Source of the DNA: Paroedura picta
Taxonomy: Eukaryota; Chordata; Lepidosauria; Squamata; Gekkonidae
DNA length: 64,000 bases
Assembly (NCBI RefSeq): GCF_049243985.1
Contig: NC_135373.1
Span: 9,283,501-9,347,500 of the forward strand
Direction of reading: 5' to 3'
Positions 40,205 through 50,805 of this stretch are shown piece by piece. The notes under the pieces were generated by a model. That model saw only the letters and a list, made by a program, of their open reading frames with translations. It searched no databases and was not told where the DNA came from. Each line of letters opens with the position of its first letter. Position 1 is the stretch's first letter. Made by a program: the position numbers and the translations under genes.

Positions 40205-40436
40205 CAAGGTGAATGCTGTTAACGTGGTGTCATGGTTAAGAGGGTTGGATTGGCATCTGAGAGACCCAGGTTCGAATCCCCACTTGTGCTATGGAAGCTC
40301 CCTCAGGCTAGGCACACGCCTTCTACCTAACCTACTTCGTAGAGTTGTTGGGAAGACACGTCAGAGGAGAGAAGAATGATATAAACCACTTTGAGGTCCC
40401 TATTGAGGAGAAAGTCAGGGTATAACAAAAAAATTT
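40205..40436 (+). mobile_element. tRNA-derived SINE of a second type
   Basis: GTGGTGTCATGGTTAAGAGGG (A-box region), GGTTCGAATCCCCAC (B box), CTAACCTACTTCGTAGAG and a tail ATATAAACCACTTTGAGG. It differs from the CTT-tailed family in core and tail. Confidence 0.65.
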
Positions 40437-40985
40437 AAATTACAATAAGTAGTCTTCAAGGGGCTACCAGATTCCAACTGGATCCTACTGCTACAAACTC
40501 ACAGATTCCTCGGGAACTCCTGCATTCATAAGCAGAGCTACACACCTAAACACATGGACTTCCATGAACTTGGAAGAGTCTCTGCAGGGTTCATTTGCTT
40601 GCACTAACCTGGACAGGTGCCGAGCAGCGCTGAAGACGGGAGATCACTGACTCCTGTGAAGGAGTTCCCTTCAGAAGAGCAAGTTGAAGACTCCAGGTGA
40701 ATGAGAAGAGAAGTCCTTTTGTCCCCCTTAAAGCTGTTCAGTGATGAAGCGGACCATCTGCCAGTCCTCTTGCAGCTTCGCTGTCCTTCCTCTTATAGCT
40801 GAGTTCTCAAGGGGGTGTGGACAGCACCGGCTTTGTGGGTAGATGGGGAAACTGGATTCTGTCCTTAGACACTCTGAGGCGCCTGTTGCTAATGCAGTGC
40901 ATTTCTTAAAGAACGTTAAGGAGTCTTACATAAGGTAGAAGAGGACCTCCTCACATGAACATTGTGGTTGGCCCTACTCCTAAGA
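40437..40985. other. Intergenic, nothing recognised
   Basis: No gene or repeat family assigned. Confidence 0.4.
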
Positions 40986-41255
40986 CAAGAAGGAGGAGGA
41001 GGAGGAGGAGGAGGAGGAGGAGTTGGGTTTTATACCCCACTTTTCTCTACCCGAAGGAGTCTCAAAGAGGCTTACAAATCGCCTTCCCTTCCTCTTCTCA
41101 CAACAGACACCCTGTTGAAGCTGAGAGAGCTCTGAGAGAACTGGGACTGGCCCAAGGTCACCCAGTTGGCTGCATGTGTAAGAGAAGTGCGGGATCTGAC
41201 CCAGTTCTCCAGATTAGAGGCCGCCGCTCTTCACCACTACAACCTAAGCCAAGTT
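40986..41255 (-). mobile_element. CTT-tailed tRNA SINE
   Basis: A GGA/GAA-rich start (complement of the tail), then TATACCCCACTTTTCTCTAC and CCAAGGTCACCCAGTTGG. The Arg-rich frame is a repeat artefact. Confidence 0.75.
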
Positions 41256-41489
41256 TATGTTTAACAAACTTGAAGTGAAGTTATTGGCATAATCTGCGAG
41301 AGAACAGGAATGGCTTCAACTGCTCCATCTTGTAGCCTCTGATGCCTGTCACTGGCCAGAAAGAAGGGCACAGTGCCTCTGACCAAGATGCAAAAGGAAA
41401 GGGGGGGGGGGAGAGAGAGCATGTTTAAGTCATGCATGGAAAAGGTCTCATCTGAAAGTTAACAGAGGCCATCTGCTGGGGCTCCCACA

Positions 41490-41712
41490 CAGGGCTGCCA
41501 GCTCCAGAATGGCAATTCTTGGAGAAAGGGAGGTGAAGCCTGGGGAGGACAGGATTGGAAGAAGGTAGGGCCCTCCAAGGGATGTGATGTCACAGATTCC
41601 AAAACTGCCATTTTCTTTAAGGGAACTGATCTCCGTCATCTCGGCAGGTGCGATTCTGGAAGAATGCCAGCACCCACTTGGAGACTGGGGCCTCCAGCTC
41701 CTGGATCTAGCA
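41490..41712 (+). repeat. AGGGTTGCCA-family repeat
   Basis: CAGGGCTGCCAGCTCCAGAA, GGGAACTGATCTCCGTCATC and GGGGCCTCCAGCTCCTGG. Confidence 0.5.
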
Positions 41713-41845
41713 CACTAACGACTACCCCATGCTGGTTCTCAAGCCTCTTCATCCACCTTCTGGGATGCCTCCTTGGCAGTTCAGCATGCCACCTTTGGCC
41801 TTGTGGAAAGTGGTTATGTTACAGCCTGAAGGGCCTGTCCTAGGG

Positions 41846-42083
41846 TTGTGCCCCATTCTCTTCCCCTTTCCCAATCAGGAAGGAGGCAAGGTCTCAGAAA
41901 TACAGCATTGTTTATTTGTCCAAGAAGCTCTACTGGACGGTTCTTCTCCCCACCAAGAGCAGAGAGAAAATGCCATACAGGCCACTGCTAGTTGGCTGTA
42001 TTAATACAGAATGCTTATCCTGAGTTGAACCTAGACCACAACGTACATCAGACATCAGCCATGACATCAACCAGACTTCTGAG
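41846..42083 (-). mobile_element. LTR fragment (LTR-retroelement fossil)
   Basis: Reverse-strand match to the LTR at 57392-58387: CAATCAGGAAGGAGGCAAGG, TTTATTTGTCCAAGAAGCTC and ACGTACATCAGACATCAGCC are shared. Only the polyA-signal side of the LTR is present. Family not named. Confidence 0.6.
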
Positions 42084-42084
42084 A

Positions 42085-42705
42085 GAGAGCCAGCTTGGTG
42101 TAGTGGTTACGAGTGTGGATTTCTAATCTGGCGAGCGAGGTTCAATTCCCTTTTTTTCCTCCACATGCAGCCAGCTGGATGACCATGGACTCACCACAGC
42201 ATTGAGAAAGCTGTTCTGACCGAGCAGGAATATCAGGGCTGTCTCAGCCTCACCTCCCTCACAGGGGGTCTGTTGTGGGGAGAGGAAAGGGAAGGCGATC
42301 GGAAGCCGCTTTGAGACTCCTTTTGGTAGAGAAAAGCAGTATACAGGAACCAACTCTTATTCTTCTTCAGTAATATCAGGGCATTCTCAGCCTCAACCAC
42401 TTCACAGGGTGTCTGTTGTGGGGAGAGGAAAGGGAAGGGGATTGTAAGCCACTTTGACACTCCTTCAGGTAGAGAAAAGTGGCATATAAGAACCAATTCT
42501 CTTCTTCATTAATATCAGGGCTCTCTCAGCCTCACCTACCCAACAGGGTGACTGTTGTGGGGAGAGGAAAGGGAAGGTGAATATAAGCCGCTTTGAGACT
42601 CCTTTGAGAAAAGAAAGCGGCATATAAGAACCAACTCTTTTTCTTCTTCAGTAATATCAGGGGTCTCTCAGCTTTGCCTACCTCACAGGATGTCTGTTGT
42701 AATCA
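42085..42705 (+). mobile_element. CTT-tailed tRNA SINE with at least three tandem tails
   Basis: Head AGCCAGCTTGGTGTAGTGG and B box GGTTCAATTCC, then tail modules starting at about 42225, 42367, 42508 and (partial) 42648. Each opens near AATATCAGGG and closes in AACCAA and TCTTCTT. Module length is about 140 bp. Confidence 0.85.
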
Positions 42706-42799
42706 TTTGGCTGAGATCATTTCTCTTCTGCTGACAAGGCATGGAATCCCTTGCTGCATTCAGCTGCATCAGCTAAAGGGCTTTCAATGCAGACAGAGA

Positions 42800-42935
42800 G
42801 ATTCAGGTGGATCGCCCAGTTGGTCTGAAGCAGGAGGACAAATGTGGACTAACAACATTTTTTATTCTAGATATACATGTTTTCACGGGCAAACACACTT
42901 CTTCACGTATTCCTCTGTATATCTGAAGATATACC
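42800..42935 (-). mobile_element. Penelope-like terminal repeat fragment
   Basis: GATTCAGGTGGATCGCCCAG, TTGGTCTGAAGCAGGAGGAC and CAAACACACTTCTTCACG match the 13546 family, diverged. Confidence 0.45.
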
Positions 42936-43233
42936 TTGCATAACACAATGTTCATCTTAAAGGGGCCTCTGGACTCAAACTTGATCCAGCTGCGGACTCC
43001 GCTTCTGGTGGGTGTTGAGATGTCCATGGCAGAGGTGGCATTTGAAGGGATTTTAGACAGATGCACGGAGGAATGGTCCATCGATGTTTACCAGTCATGG
43101 TAATGAAAAGGTATCTCCATATATGTAAGTAGACTGAATGCCTGAGCTGGGACGCAGAGTCTGGGGAAGTCTCAGGTTCTGTGCCCTGTTTGCTTGGCCC
43201 TCCAGGGCAACTGGTTGGCTGCTGCGTGAAATA

Positions 43234-43409
43234 GAAGAAGAAGGAGAAGGAGAAGGAGAAGGAGAAGGAGAAGGAGAAGGAGAAGGAGAAGGAGAAGGAG
43301 AAGGAGAAGGAGAGGGAGAGGGAGAGGGAGAGGGAGAGGGAGAAGGAGAAGGAGAAGGAGAAGGAGAAGGAGAAGGAGAAGGAGAAGGAGAAGGAGAAGG
43401 AGAAGGAGA
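43234..43409. repeat. (GGAGAA)n hexanucleotide array with GGAGAG block
   Basis: About 28 hexamers. A central run of about 5 GGAGAG units is flanked on both sides by GGAGAA units. It sits at the CTT tail of the adjacent SINE. Confidence 0.92.
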
Positions 43410-43678
43410 GTTGGTTCTTATATGCCACTTTTCTCTACCCAAGGGAGTCTCCAAGCGGTTTACATTCACCTTCCCTTTCCTCTCCCCACAACAGACACCC
43501 TGTGAGGGAGGTGAGGCTGAGAGAGTCCTGATATTACTGCTCTTTCAGAACAGCTTTATCAGTGCTGTGTCTAGCCCAAGGTCACCCAGCTGGCTGCATG
43601 TGGAGGAGTGAAGAATCGAACCCGGCTCGCCAGAATAGAAGTCTGCACTCCTAACCACTACACCAAACTGGCTGGATG
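43405..43678 (-). mobile_element. CTT-tailed tRNA SINE
   Basis: GAGTTGGTTCTTATATGCCAC, CCCAAGGTCACCCAGCTGG, and the head complement ACCACTACACCAAACTGGCT. Confidence 0.85.
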
Positions 43679-43719
43679 TTGGAGAGGCGGCACAATTGAC
43701 CTCTGGACAACCGAGATCA

Positions 43720-43845
43720 GCAGTTTCCCTGGAGGAAATAGCTGCTTTGGAGGGTGGCCTCTCTGGCACTAGCCCCTCCCCTCCCCAGGCTCTACCCCAT
43801 AAACCCTCCAGGTATTTCCCCACTCAGAGCTGGCAAACCTGATAT
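43720..43845 (-). repeat. AGGGTTGCCA-family fragment
   Basis: TTTCCCTGGAGGAAATAGCTG and AAACCCTCCAGGTATTTCCC to GAGCTGGCAAACCTG. Confidence 0.5.
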
Positions 43846-44157
43846 TGGACTAAATGGACTGTGTGTCTGATCTGAGTGACCTGCTCTGGGGTTCTTTTGA
43901 GACGGTGGCTACTGTAGGGTTCAGAACTTCCAGGTGGACCAGAATGATAACTGATCTCCAGATATCAGTTCCCTTTTGAGGATGGAGTGTTTGGCATCAC
44001 ATTCTTGCTGATCTTCTTCTGTTGCGCAATTTTCACCCTCCCTAATTCTCCAGAAACTGAGCAGACTGAAGCTGGCAATCCTTGGCCAGCTCTGTAACCA
44101 GAGTTAATTCGTTTGTCCATTCGTTCGTTTGTCCGTTTGTCTGTCCGTCCGTCAGTC

Positions 44158-44320
44158 CATCCTTCCTTCCTTCCTTCCTTCCTTCCTTCCTTCCTTCCTT
44201 CCTTCCTTCCTTCCTTCCCTCCTTCCACTGTTCTCTTCCATTTTCATCAATTTCCCCCTACCTTCCTTCCTTCCTTCCTTCCTTCCTTCCTTCCTTCCTT
44301 CCTTCCTTCCTTCCTTCCTC
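44158..44320. repeat. (CCTT)n tetranucleotide arrays
   Basis: Two blocks (44158-44226 and 44262-44318) are split by a unique segment, with GTCCGTCC-type units upstream. The Pro/Ser/Phe frames are artefacts. Confidence 0.95.
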
Positions 44321-44569
44321 ATCTTTCTTTTGTTTTCTTCCTTTCTTTTTTCTCCCTCCCTCTCTTTGCCTCTCTCCCTCTCTTCCTGCCTGCCTACATG
44401 GTAAGTCACTCAGAGTCCCCATTCAGGAGAAGAAGCATGGTAGTAATAACGAAATCAAGAAATGGGTGCACCTTCCAATTTAAAAAAAACATTGCTGGAT
44501 GGAACAAAATCTTGTGCAGAGACGTAATAAACACTTATCCCAGTACATAGATTATTCTGTTGCATTGCT

Positions 44570-45875
44570 GCCTGAAGAGTTGTTTCTTATATACCGCTTT
44601 ACTCTGCCAGAAGAAGCCTCAAGGCAGCTTCCATTTGCCTTCCCTTTCCTCTCCCCACAACAGACACCCTGTGAGGGAGATCAGGCTGAGAGAGCCCTGA
44701 TATTACTGAAGAAGAAGAAGGGCCATTCCGCACCAGGATCTATGTGGCAAATTGGTTGCGGGACGAAAAAATGCCATTTTAAATAGTGGAATTCGTCGTT
44801 ATGCATACCTGCCTTTGTAGTGGAATCCAGTTGCGTTTCTATCATTTCCCACAGGTTTCCGCTCTCAGCAAAAATCACTAGCCAGGAAGCAATAGTGCCA
44901 AGCTCGTCCCGCCCCTGGCCATCAATGGGCGGCCGTTATCATGATCCCAAAAAGCCCCTTTCCCTTTAAGGAAGATTAAAAAACAAACACGTTGCAATGA
45001 ATCTGTGTTGATTCATTGCAACTGAGAGACCCATCTAGGTAGCAGGTGGTGTTTGAGCTGCCATTTCATCGTTGCCACGCTCCCCCCGAGTGGAAAAAAA
45101 AATTAACACCCCCCCCCCCCCCGGCACGGGCACAATTTTCGGACAAAAATACAGTGAAAAATAAAGGGAAAATAACCCAGCAAACAGGGCTGTGTGTTGT
45201 TTCGTGCTTGGTGACTTAAAACAGCTCTGCAGCCAGGGAAGCCTTGCTGGGTAAACGAAGGCTCACTGGTGCGCTGATCTCCGCTCGCTCGGAGAAAAAA
45301 AAATGGCGATCACTTCGCCAGAAGATCAGAGGAGAGAGCCAGGGGGAGGGACTTTGCAGAAACCGCAACAATGGTAACGCACATAACTTTCCCGCTAGTG
45401 TTGCTGATTGGTTGCAGGAGTGTAGCACTTTCCGGAGGGTGAATCCACTTTTTGGGATTTCCCTGAAAGCACTACAACGAAGCGCTTTTTGCGGATCGGT
45501 TTCAGGAGTGTTGTAGATTGTCGACGACATGAACAACAGCAAAACAGTAGTGATTTCAATTTGTAACCATTGTGCTATTTTAGACGAGTGCGGAATGGCC
45601 CGAAGAGTTGGTACTTATATGCCACTTTTCTCTATCTGAAGGAGTCTCAAAGCGGCTTACAGTCAACTTCCCTTTCCTCTCCCCACAACAGACCCCCTGT
45701 GAGGTGGGTGAGGCTGAGAGAGCCCTGATATTCCTTCTCGGTCAGAACAGCTCTATTAGTGCCGTGGTGAGCCCAAGGTCACCCAGCTGGCTGCATGTGG
45801 AAGAGGAGCGGTGAATCAACCCCAGCTCTCCAGATTTTAAGTCCGCGCTCCTAACCATTACACCTCTACACCAAG
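44570..45875 (-). mobile_element. CTT-tailed SINE tails split by a Harbinger element
   Basis: The left tail module (44570-44719) and the right tail plus head (45602-45875) are interrupted by 44720-45601, which landed in the GAA/CTT junction. The right part keeps GGTCACCCAGCTGGCTGC and a degraded head. Confidence 0.82.
44720..45601. mobile_element. Harbinger-like non-autonomous element, copy 2 (882 bp)
   Basis: Perfect terminal repeats GGGCCATTCCGCAC and GTGCGGAATGGCCC; 3-bp duplication GAA (44717-44719 and 45602-45604). Aligns end to end with the copies at 34347 and 46970, with short deletions. Confidence 0.88.
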
Positions 45876-46173
45876 GAATGATTGGATGTCCCTGCGACAC
45901 CTGATCCAGAAGCACAACAGAATTACACTCCCAGAAAGAACAGTAAGTCTATCAGAGATGCAACAGGCAGCCTCCCCTGTGGGTGGGAACTTTGGATTCA
46001 CAAACAATTGTAACTCATTAAGTTAGCCTTTGCATGAAGCATGCTTGGAGGACTTCTTTCCCAGCACAGGCTGAGGCTGTCAGTATTTGTCAAGGACGAA
46101 GGCCAGTGGTCTGATGCCCATCATTGTTAATATGCACCTTTCATGAAGTCAGTTCAGTGGACTTGCTTTAGGG
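45876..46173. other. Intergenic, nothing recognised
   Basis: No gene or repeat identified. Confidence 0.4.
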
Positions 46174-46610
46174 CAGTGGTCCCCAACATGCGGTCTGCGG
46201 CCCGGTGCCGGGCCGCGAAGGCCAGGGCGCCGGGCCGCGGTTCCCTCTCCCTGCCCCCCCCCCCGCAGTAAAAAACTTCCCAGGCGGCAAGCTTGCGGCC
46301 TGGGAAGCTTCTTACTGTGGGAGGGGGGGAGAGGGAATTAGGGCCGTGGGCGCGCATTGTGCATGCGCGGCCAGTGCGCACATGCGCAAATGTGCGCTGC
46401 GCAGCCGAAATCACGCATGCACGGCACTTTCGCGCATGCGCGCATGCGCGAAAGTGCCACACATGTGCGATTTCGGCCGTGCAGCGTGCATGAGCACATG
46501 CACGGCCCGGCCATGCATGCGCGATGCGTGGGCATGGCCACGCATGCACGATGCGCGGGCGAGGCAGTTGCCCTGCCTGTCCCCAGCCGAAAAAAGGTTG
46601 GGGACCACTG
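46174..46610. mobile_element. GC-rich hAT element, CAGTGGTCCCCAACC family
   Basis: Termini CAGTGGTCCCCAAC and GTTGGGGACCACTG; flanks CTTTAGGG and CTTTAGAG (7 of 8). The interior is CpG-rich and holds a perfect 36-bp palindrome at 46423-46458 inside a wider imperfect one. The His/Cys/Ala-rich frames are artefacts. Confidence 0.9.
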
Positions 46611-46969
46611 CTTTAGAGTAAATGTGCCAACGTGTGCATCCACAATAAGTGAACTTGAGGTTGAAAGTACAGGAAAACCCACTTCTTGTTTTAACAACTG
46701 TTGCAATAAGATTCACTCTTCCTCTTGAGTCACCATGCATAGAGTCACAGCTGGGAGATTTCCCCTCTTATCCCCCTTTCTTCAACTTTATCTGAAAACT
46801 GCCAGCTGATTCTCTCTTCCTTCCAAAAGTGGTGCAGGAAAGGCTGATTTGGGAGGCAGGAAGCTGAGAATGGGAGAGGGGACTCAAGAGGAGGCCAGTG
46901 GCTTCACGTGCAGAAGTTCAGTCCCTGGCATCTCCGGTTTGGAAGACCTCAGTGAGTGGCTGATATTCA
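46611..46969. other. Intergenic, nothing recognised
   Basis: A degraded tRNA-SINE piece (GCAGAAGTTCAGTCCCTGGC) near 46911-46950; otherwise anonymous. Confidence 0.4.
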
Positions 46970-47840
46970 GGGGCTTTCCGCACCGGGCGCAAATTGGTTG
47001 CTGAATGAAAAATCGCCATTTAAAATAGTGGAATTCGTCATTATGCATACCTGCCTTTGTAGTGGAATCCAGTTGCGTTTTGTAGCGTTTCCCACAGGCT
47101 TCCGGTCTCGGCAAAAATCGCTAGCCAGGAAGCGCTATTGCCAAGCTCGTCCCGCCCCTGGCCGTCAAGCAGCCAATGGGCAGCCGTTAGCATGCTCCCA
47201 AACAGCCCCTTTCCCTTTAAGAAAGGTTTTTTAAAAAAAAAAACACCCATTGCAACGAATCTGTGTTGATTCGTTGCAACGGAGAGACCCATCCAGCTGC
47301 CTGGTGTGTTTGAGCTGTCGTTTCATCGTTGCCACGCTCCCTCCGAGTGAAAAAAAAAATCCCCCCCCCTCACGGGCCCGATTTTCAGCCGAAAAAAGTG
47401 TAAAAAATAAAGGGAAAATACATCAGCAAACGGGCTTCTCTGTGCTTAGTGACTCTGGGGAGGGACTGAAGCCGGGGAAGCCTCTAAACAGAAAGAGGCT
47501 CGCTGGTGCGTTTATCCCCGCTCGCTCGGAGAAAAAAAATGGCGATCGCTTCACCGGAAGATCAGAGGAGAGAGCCAGGGGGAGGGACTTTGTAGAAACC
47601 GCAACAATGTTAACGCACAGGTCTTTTTCGCTAGTGTTGCAGATTGGTTGCAGGAGTGTATCGCTTTCCGGAGGGTGAATCCACTTTTGGGGATTTCCCT
47701 GAAAGCGCTACAACGAAGCGCTTTTTGCGGATCGGTTTCAGGTGTGTGGCAGATTGTCAACGACGTTGTGCATAACGGCAAATCAATAGCGTTTTCAATT
47801 GGCAACCATTGTGCGATTTTGGAGGCGTGCGAAAAGCCCC
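46970..47840. mobile_element. Harbinger-like non-autonomous element, copy 3 (871 bp)
   Basis: Ends GGGGCTTTCCGCACC and GCGTGCGAAAAGCCCC; 3-bp duplication TCA (46967-46969 and 47841-47843). Very close to copy 1 in sequence. Confidence 0.88.
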
Positions 47841-48214
47841 TCAGAATAGACAAAACTGAATTTGATCAACACAGTAGAAGGTAGATTCATAAATGTTCGT
47901 GGAAGAACAGCCTTCTGTTGGGGAAGAACTGGAAGAAGGAGAATAGGCCCCAGGCAGCAGGACCGGCCCTCCACCCCGGTGGCCACGTGGGGTCCTATGA
48001 CATGGAGAGGGTGCTGAAATACGAGTTTAGACAGGGACAGTCTGCAAAGCTGAATTCTCCCACCTCGCTCTGAATTGTCCAACCTTAAATCTCCGGGTTT
48101 CACAGAACCCAGAGCTGGAACAATAACAGAGGATGAACTAATGGGAAAAAGCAGGTGAGAATCCAAGCCACCATCAGGGTTGCCAACTTCAAGGCAGGGC
48201 CCAGAGTACTCCAG
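47841..48214. other. Intergenic, nothing recognised
   Basis: Ends in a short AGGGTTGCCA-family piece (48178-48212). No gene. Confidence 0.4.
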
Positions 48215-48495
48215 AAGAAGAAGAGTTGGTTCTTATATGCCGCTTTTCCCTACCCGAAGGAGGCTCAAAGCGGCTTACAGTCGCCTTCCCATTCCTCTCC
48301 CCACAACAGACACCCTGTGGGGTGGGTGAGGCTGAGAAAGCGCTGATATCACTGCTCGGTCAGAACAGTTTTATCAGCACCGTGGCGAGCCCAAGGTCAC
48401 CCAGCTGGTTGCATGTGGGGGAGCGCAGGATCGAACCTGGCATGCCAGATTAGAAGTCCACACTCCTAACCACTACACCAAACTGGCTCTCAGGA
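48215..48495 (-). mobile_element. CTT-tailed tRNA SINE, well preserved
   Basis: AGTTGGTTCTTATATGCCGC, CCCAAGGTCACCCAGCTGG, GGATCGAACCTGGC (B-box complement) and ACCACTACACCAAACTGGC. Confidence 0.88.
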
Positions 48496-48582
48496 ATTGC
48501 AGCTGATCCGAGATCAGTTTTCCAGAGAGAAATGGCAGTTTTAGAAGGTATAGTATACCATAATACAGCCCTTTGGTTTTAT

Positions 48583-49125
48583 TTATTTATTTAGATTTGT
48601 ATACTGCTTCCACTTGTGGGTCAGGGCGGTTTACAAAGAACATAAATTGTGTGATACAATACAACATAGGACAATAGCAATGTCATTCATGTGGTATCAT
48701 CAACAGTCATACTGTAACATGGGCAATGATTATTCACAGAACATTTAATCACAGTAACGTTGTGGTCGTCTCCCTGTAAAGTGAGTATATCTGGAAAGGA
48801 GAGAGTTTTGGGATCTCCATAGGTGTTGCTATTGGTCTCAACCAAATGCATGACATAGGACCTCCATTTTGCAGGGCCCTGTGGAACTGTGATAGCTCCA
48901 ACAGGGCCCAGGACTCTTCTGGGGTTTCATTCCCTCTGTGGGGGCCAGGACAGACAACGACCTGGTCCTGGTTGAGGCCAAGCATGCTTCTTTGGGGCCA
49001 GGGATCATTAGCCAGTTGGTGATAGCTTAGTGTTGTGCTCTTTGGGGGGAACGCTGGACCCAAACCACATATGGCCTTAAATGTGATTATCAGGACTTTA
49101 AGCTTGATCTGGTATTCAATTGTCT
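48583..49125 (-). mobile_element. L2-like LINE 3' part
   Basis: Starts TTTATTTATTTATTTAGATT and GTGGGTCAGGGCGGTTTAC. The reverse strand keeps a piece resembling L2 ORF2 C-termini (KVLIITFKAICGLGPAF) upstream of the shared GGGGCCAGGACAGAC block. Diverged. Confidence 0.55.
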
Positions 49126-49127
49126 TT

Positions 49128-49465
49128 TCTAACCTTTTAACCATGAAGTTCTGGCTGAAATATGTTTCAAGCTTGAAAGTACCAGGAAGTGATGTCATCA
49201 GGCCAAACCTCCTTGCCACGCCCCCTGGAAGTAAGAGGAGCCTCAGCCCTCTAGGCCCGTCTTTGGCCGCTCTGGAAGGGAGTGGGTCAAGCTGCTCAAA
49301 TTAAAATATTATTCTTTCCTCTTTGCTCAGAGCTGGAAACAGCAAGCACAGGGTCGAAGAGTTCTCCCCAGGCACCATTTTGAATAACCCCACACCCCGG
49401 TTCTGTAGAGGGACCTTCACAGTAACACACAATACCGTGGAACCATGGTTGGGAAACCCGGTCAT
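49128..49465 (+). mobile_element. hAT element related to 18836
   Basis: AACCTTTTAACCATGAAGTTC, AGGAAGTGATGTCATCAGG, TTGCCACGCCCCCTGGAAG and an end near CATGGTTGGGAAACCCGG. Confidence 0.6.
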
Positions 49466-49681
49466 AGTCCTACAATCCAAAGCATCGAGGATAGCCAAAG
49501 TCCTAGAGTGGTCCTGCATCCCAGATGAGCTCCCTCTCCTCTCAAAACTCCTCCCTCCTCAGGCACCCCCCCTAATCTCCAGGGATTTCCCTGTGAGATA
49601 CATTCATCAGAGTACAATCAGAGTACAGAGTAATTAATAAGGTCTGCAGACAATGGTATATAAGATGCCAGAAGTCTACAG

Positions 49682-50598
49682 CAGGCTTTCTCAACCAGGG
49701 TTCCATGAAACCAGGGTTTCTTGACTGTCAATGATGATGATGATGATGATGTTATCTGTTCAGTTGTGTCCGACCCTCTATAGGAAAGTTTTCACCATAT
49801 GTTTAGGTCAATGACTGCCTCCTTCAATTGGTTCATGGTCAACCCTGAGTTGGCTTTGATCGTGTCGAGCCAGCGGATCCTTTGGCGACCGCGTTTCCTT
49901 TTGCCACTGACCATGCCGAGCATTAATGATTTCTCCAACGAGTTTGATCGCATGATGTGTCCAAAGTAAGTGAGCTTTAGCCGTAATATCTTCCCTTCTA
50001 ATGACATGGTTGGTTTGCTCCTCTCTAAAACTATCTTGTTGGTCACTTTGGCTGTCCATGGGATTCGCAGCATTCGTCTCCAACACCATAATTTGAAAGC
50101 ATCTATTCTCCTCCTCCTTCTTCAGGGTCCAGCTTTCGCATCCATAGTTTGTTATGGGGAAGACAATGGCGTTGACTAGCCAGCACTTTGTATTAAGGCT
50201 GATATCTTTGCTTTTCCATATTCGGTTTATGCCTAACATTGCGTTCCGGCCCAGAGTTATTCGCCGTTTGATTTCATGGCTGCATCTACCACTTTGAGTG
50301 ATCATAGAAGGGTTTCCTAAATGGGTATGAGTTAGTTAATTCTTTATATATTTTTCAAATTTGTTAAGCATTTATCAGGTGATATGACCACATATGGTCA
50401 TGCCTGTCCCCCTCCCCAAATGGCCAAGGATGGGACTGGAGAGGGTGGGAAAGGGAGGGGCCCTGGGTGGGCATGTCCACAGCTCTGCTTCCCAACCCTA
50501 TTCTGCATGATTGCACTACTTTTGGGGTTTCTTGAAGCCTGAAGAACATTTCAGGGGGTTCTCCATGGTAAAAGAAAGTTGAGAAAGGCTGGGCTACA
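49682..50598 (+). mobile_element. hAT element split by a BovB-type LINE
   Basis: The left end CAGGCTTTCTCAACCAGGG (49682-49728) and the remainder (50308-50598, with GATATGACCACATATGGTCA and TTTTGGGGTTTCTTG) are one member of the 6652 family. The LINE between them is the younger insertion. Confidence 0.75.
49729..50307 (-). mobile_element. BovB/RTE-type LINE 3' part with (ATC)n tail
   Basis: The reverse strand encodes YFGHIMRSNSLEKSLMLG and GKRKRGRQRIRWLDT, the RTE-type C-terminus. The 3' end is the ATG/ATC run at 49731-49751. Related to, but distinct from, the copy at 32910. Confidence 0.82.
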
Positions 50599-50628
50599 TG
50601 TGGTGGAAAATATGAAAAAAAGTGGAGG

Positions 50629-50805
50629 CAGTGGTCCCCAACCTGCGGTCTGCGGCCCGGTGCCAGGCCGCGAAGGCCAGGGTGCCGGGCCGCGATTCCC
50701 TCTCCCCGCTCCCCCAGCAGTAAAAAACTTCCCAGGCCGCAAGCTCTGTGCGGGTGGGGCAGTTGCCCTGTCGGTCCCCAGCCAAAAAAAGTTTGGGGAC
50801 CACTG
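50629..50805. mobile_element. hAT element, CAGTGGTCCCCAACC family, internally deleted
   Basis: Termini CAGTGGTCCCCAACCTGCGG and GTTTGGGGACCACTG. It shares CGGCCCGGTGCC and AGTAAAAAACTTCCCAGGC with 46174-46610 but lacks its CpG-rich palindrome. Confidence 0.85.

Noticed and set aside
43095-43611. Long Glu/Gly, Pro/Ser and Phe/Ser frames on both strands
   Set aside because: All are translations of the GGAGAA/GGAGAG array.
44082-44550. Pro/Ser/Phe-rich frames resembling a signal or membrane protein
   Set aside because: Translation of (CCTT)n arrays.
46154-46740. His/Cys/Ala-rich frames like a zinc-binding protein
   Set aside because: They lie in the CpG-rich palindrome of a hAT element.
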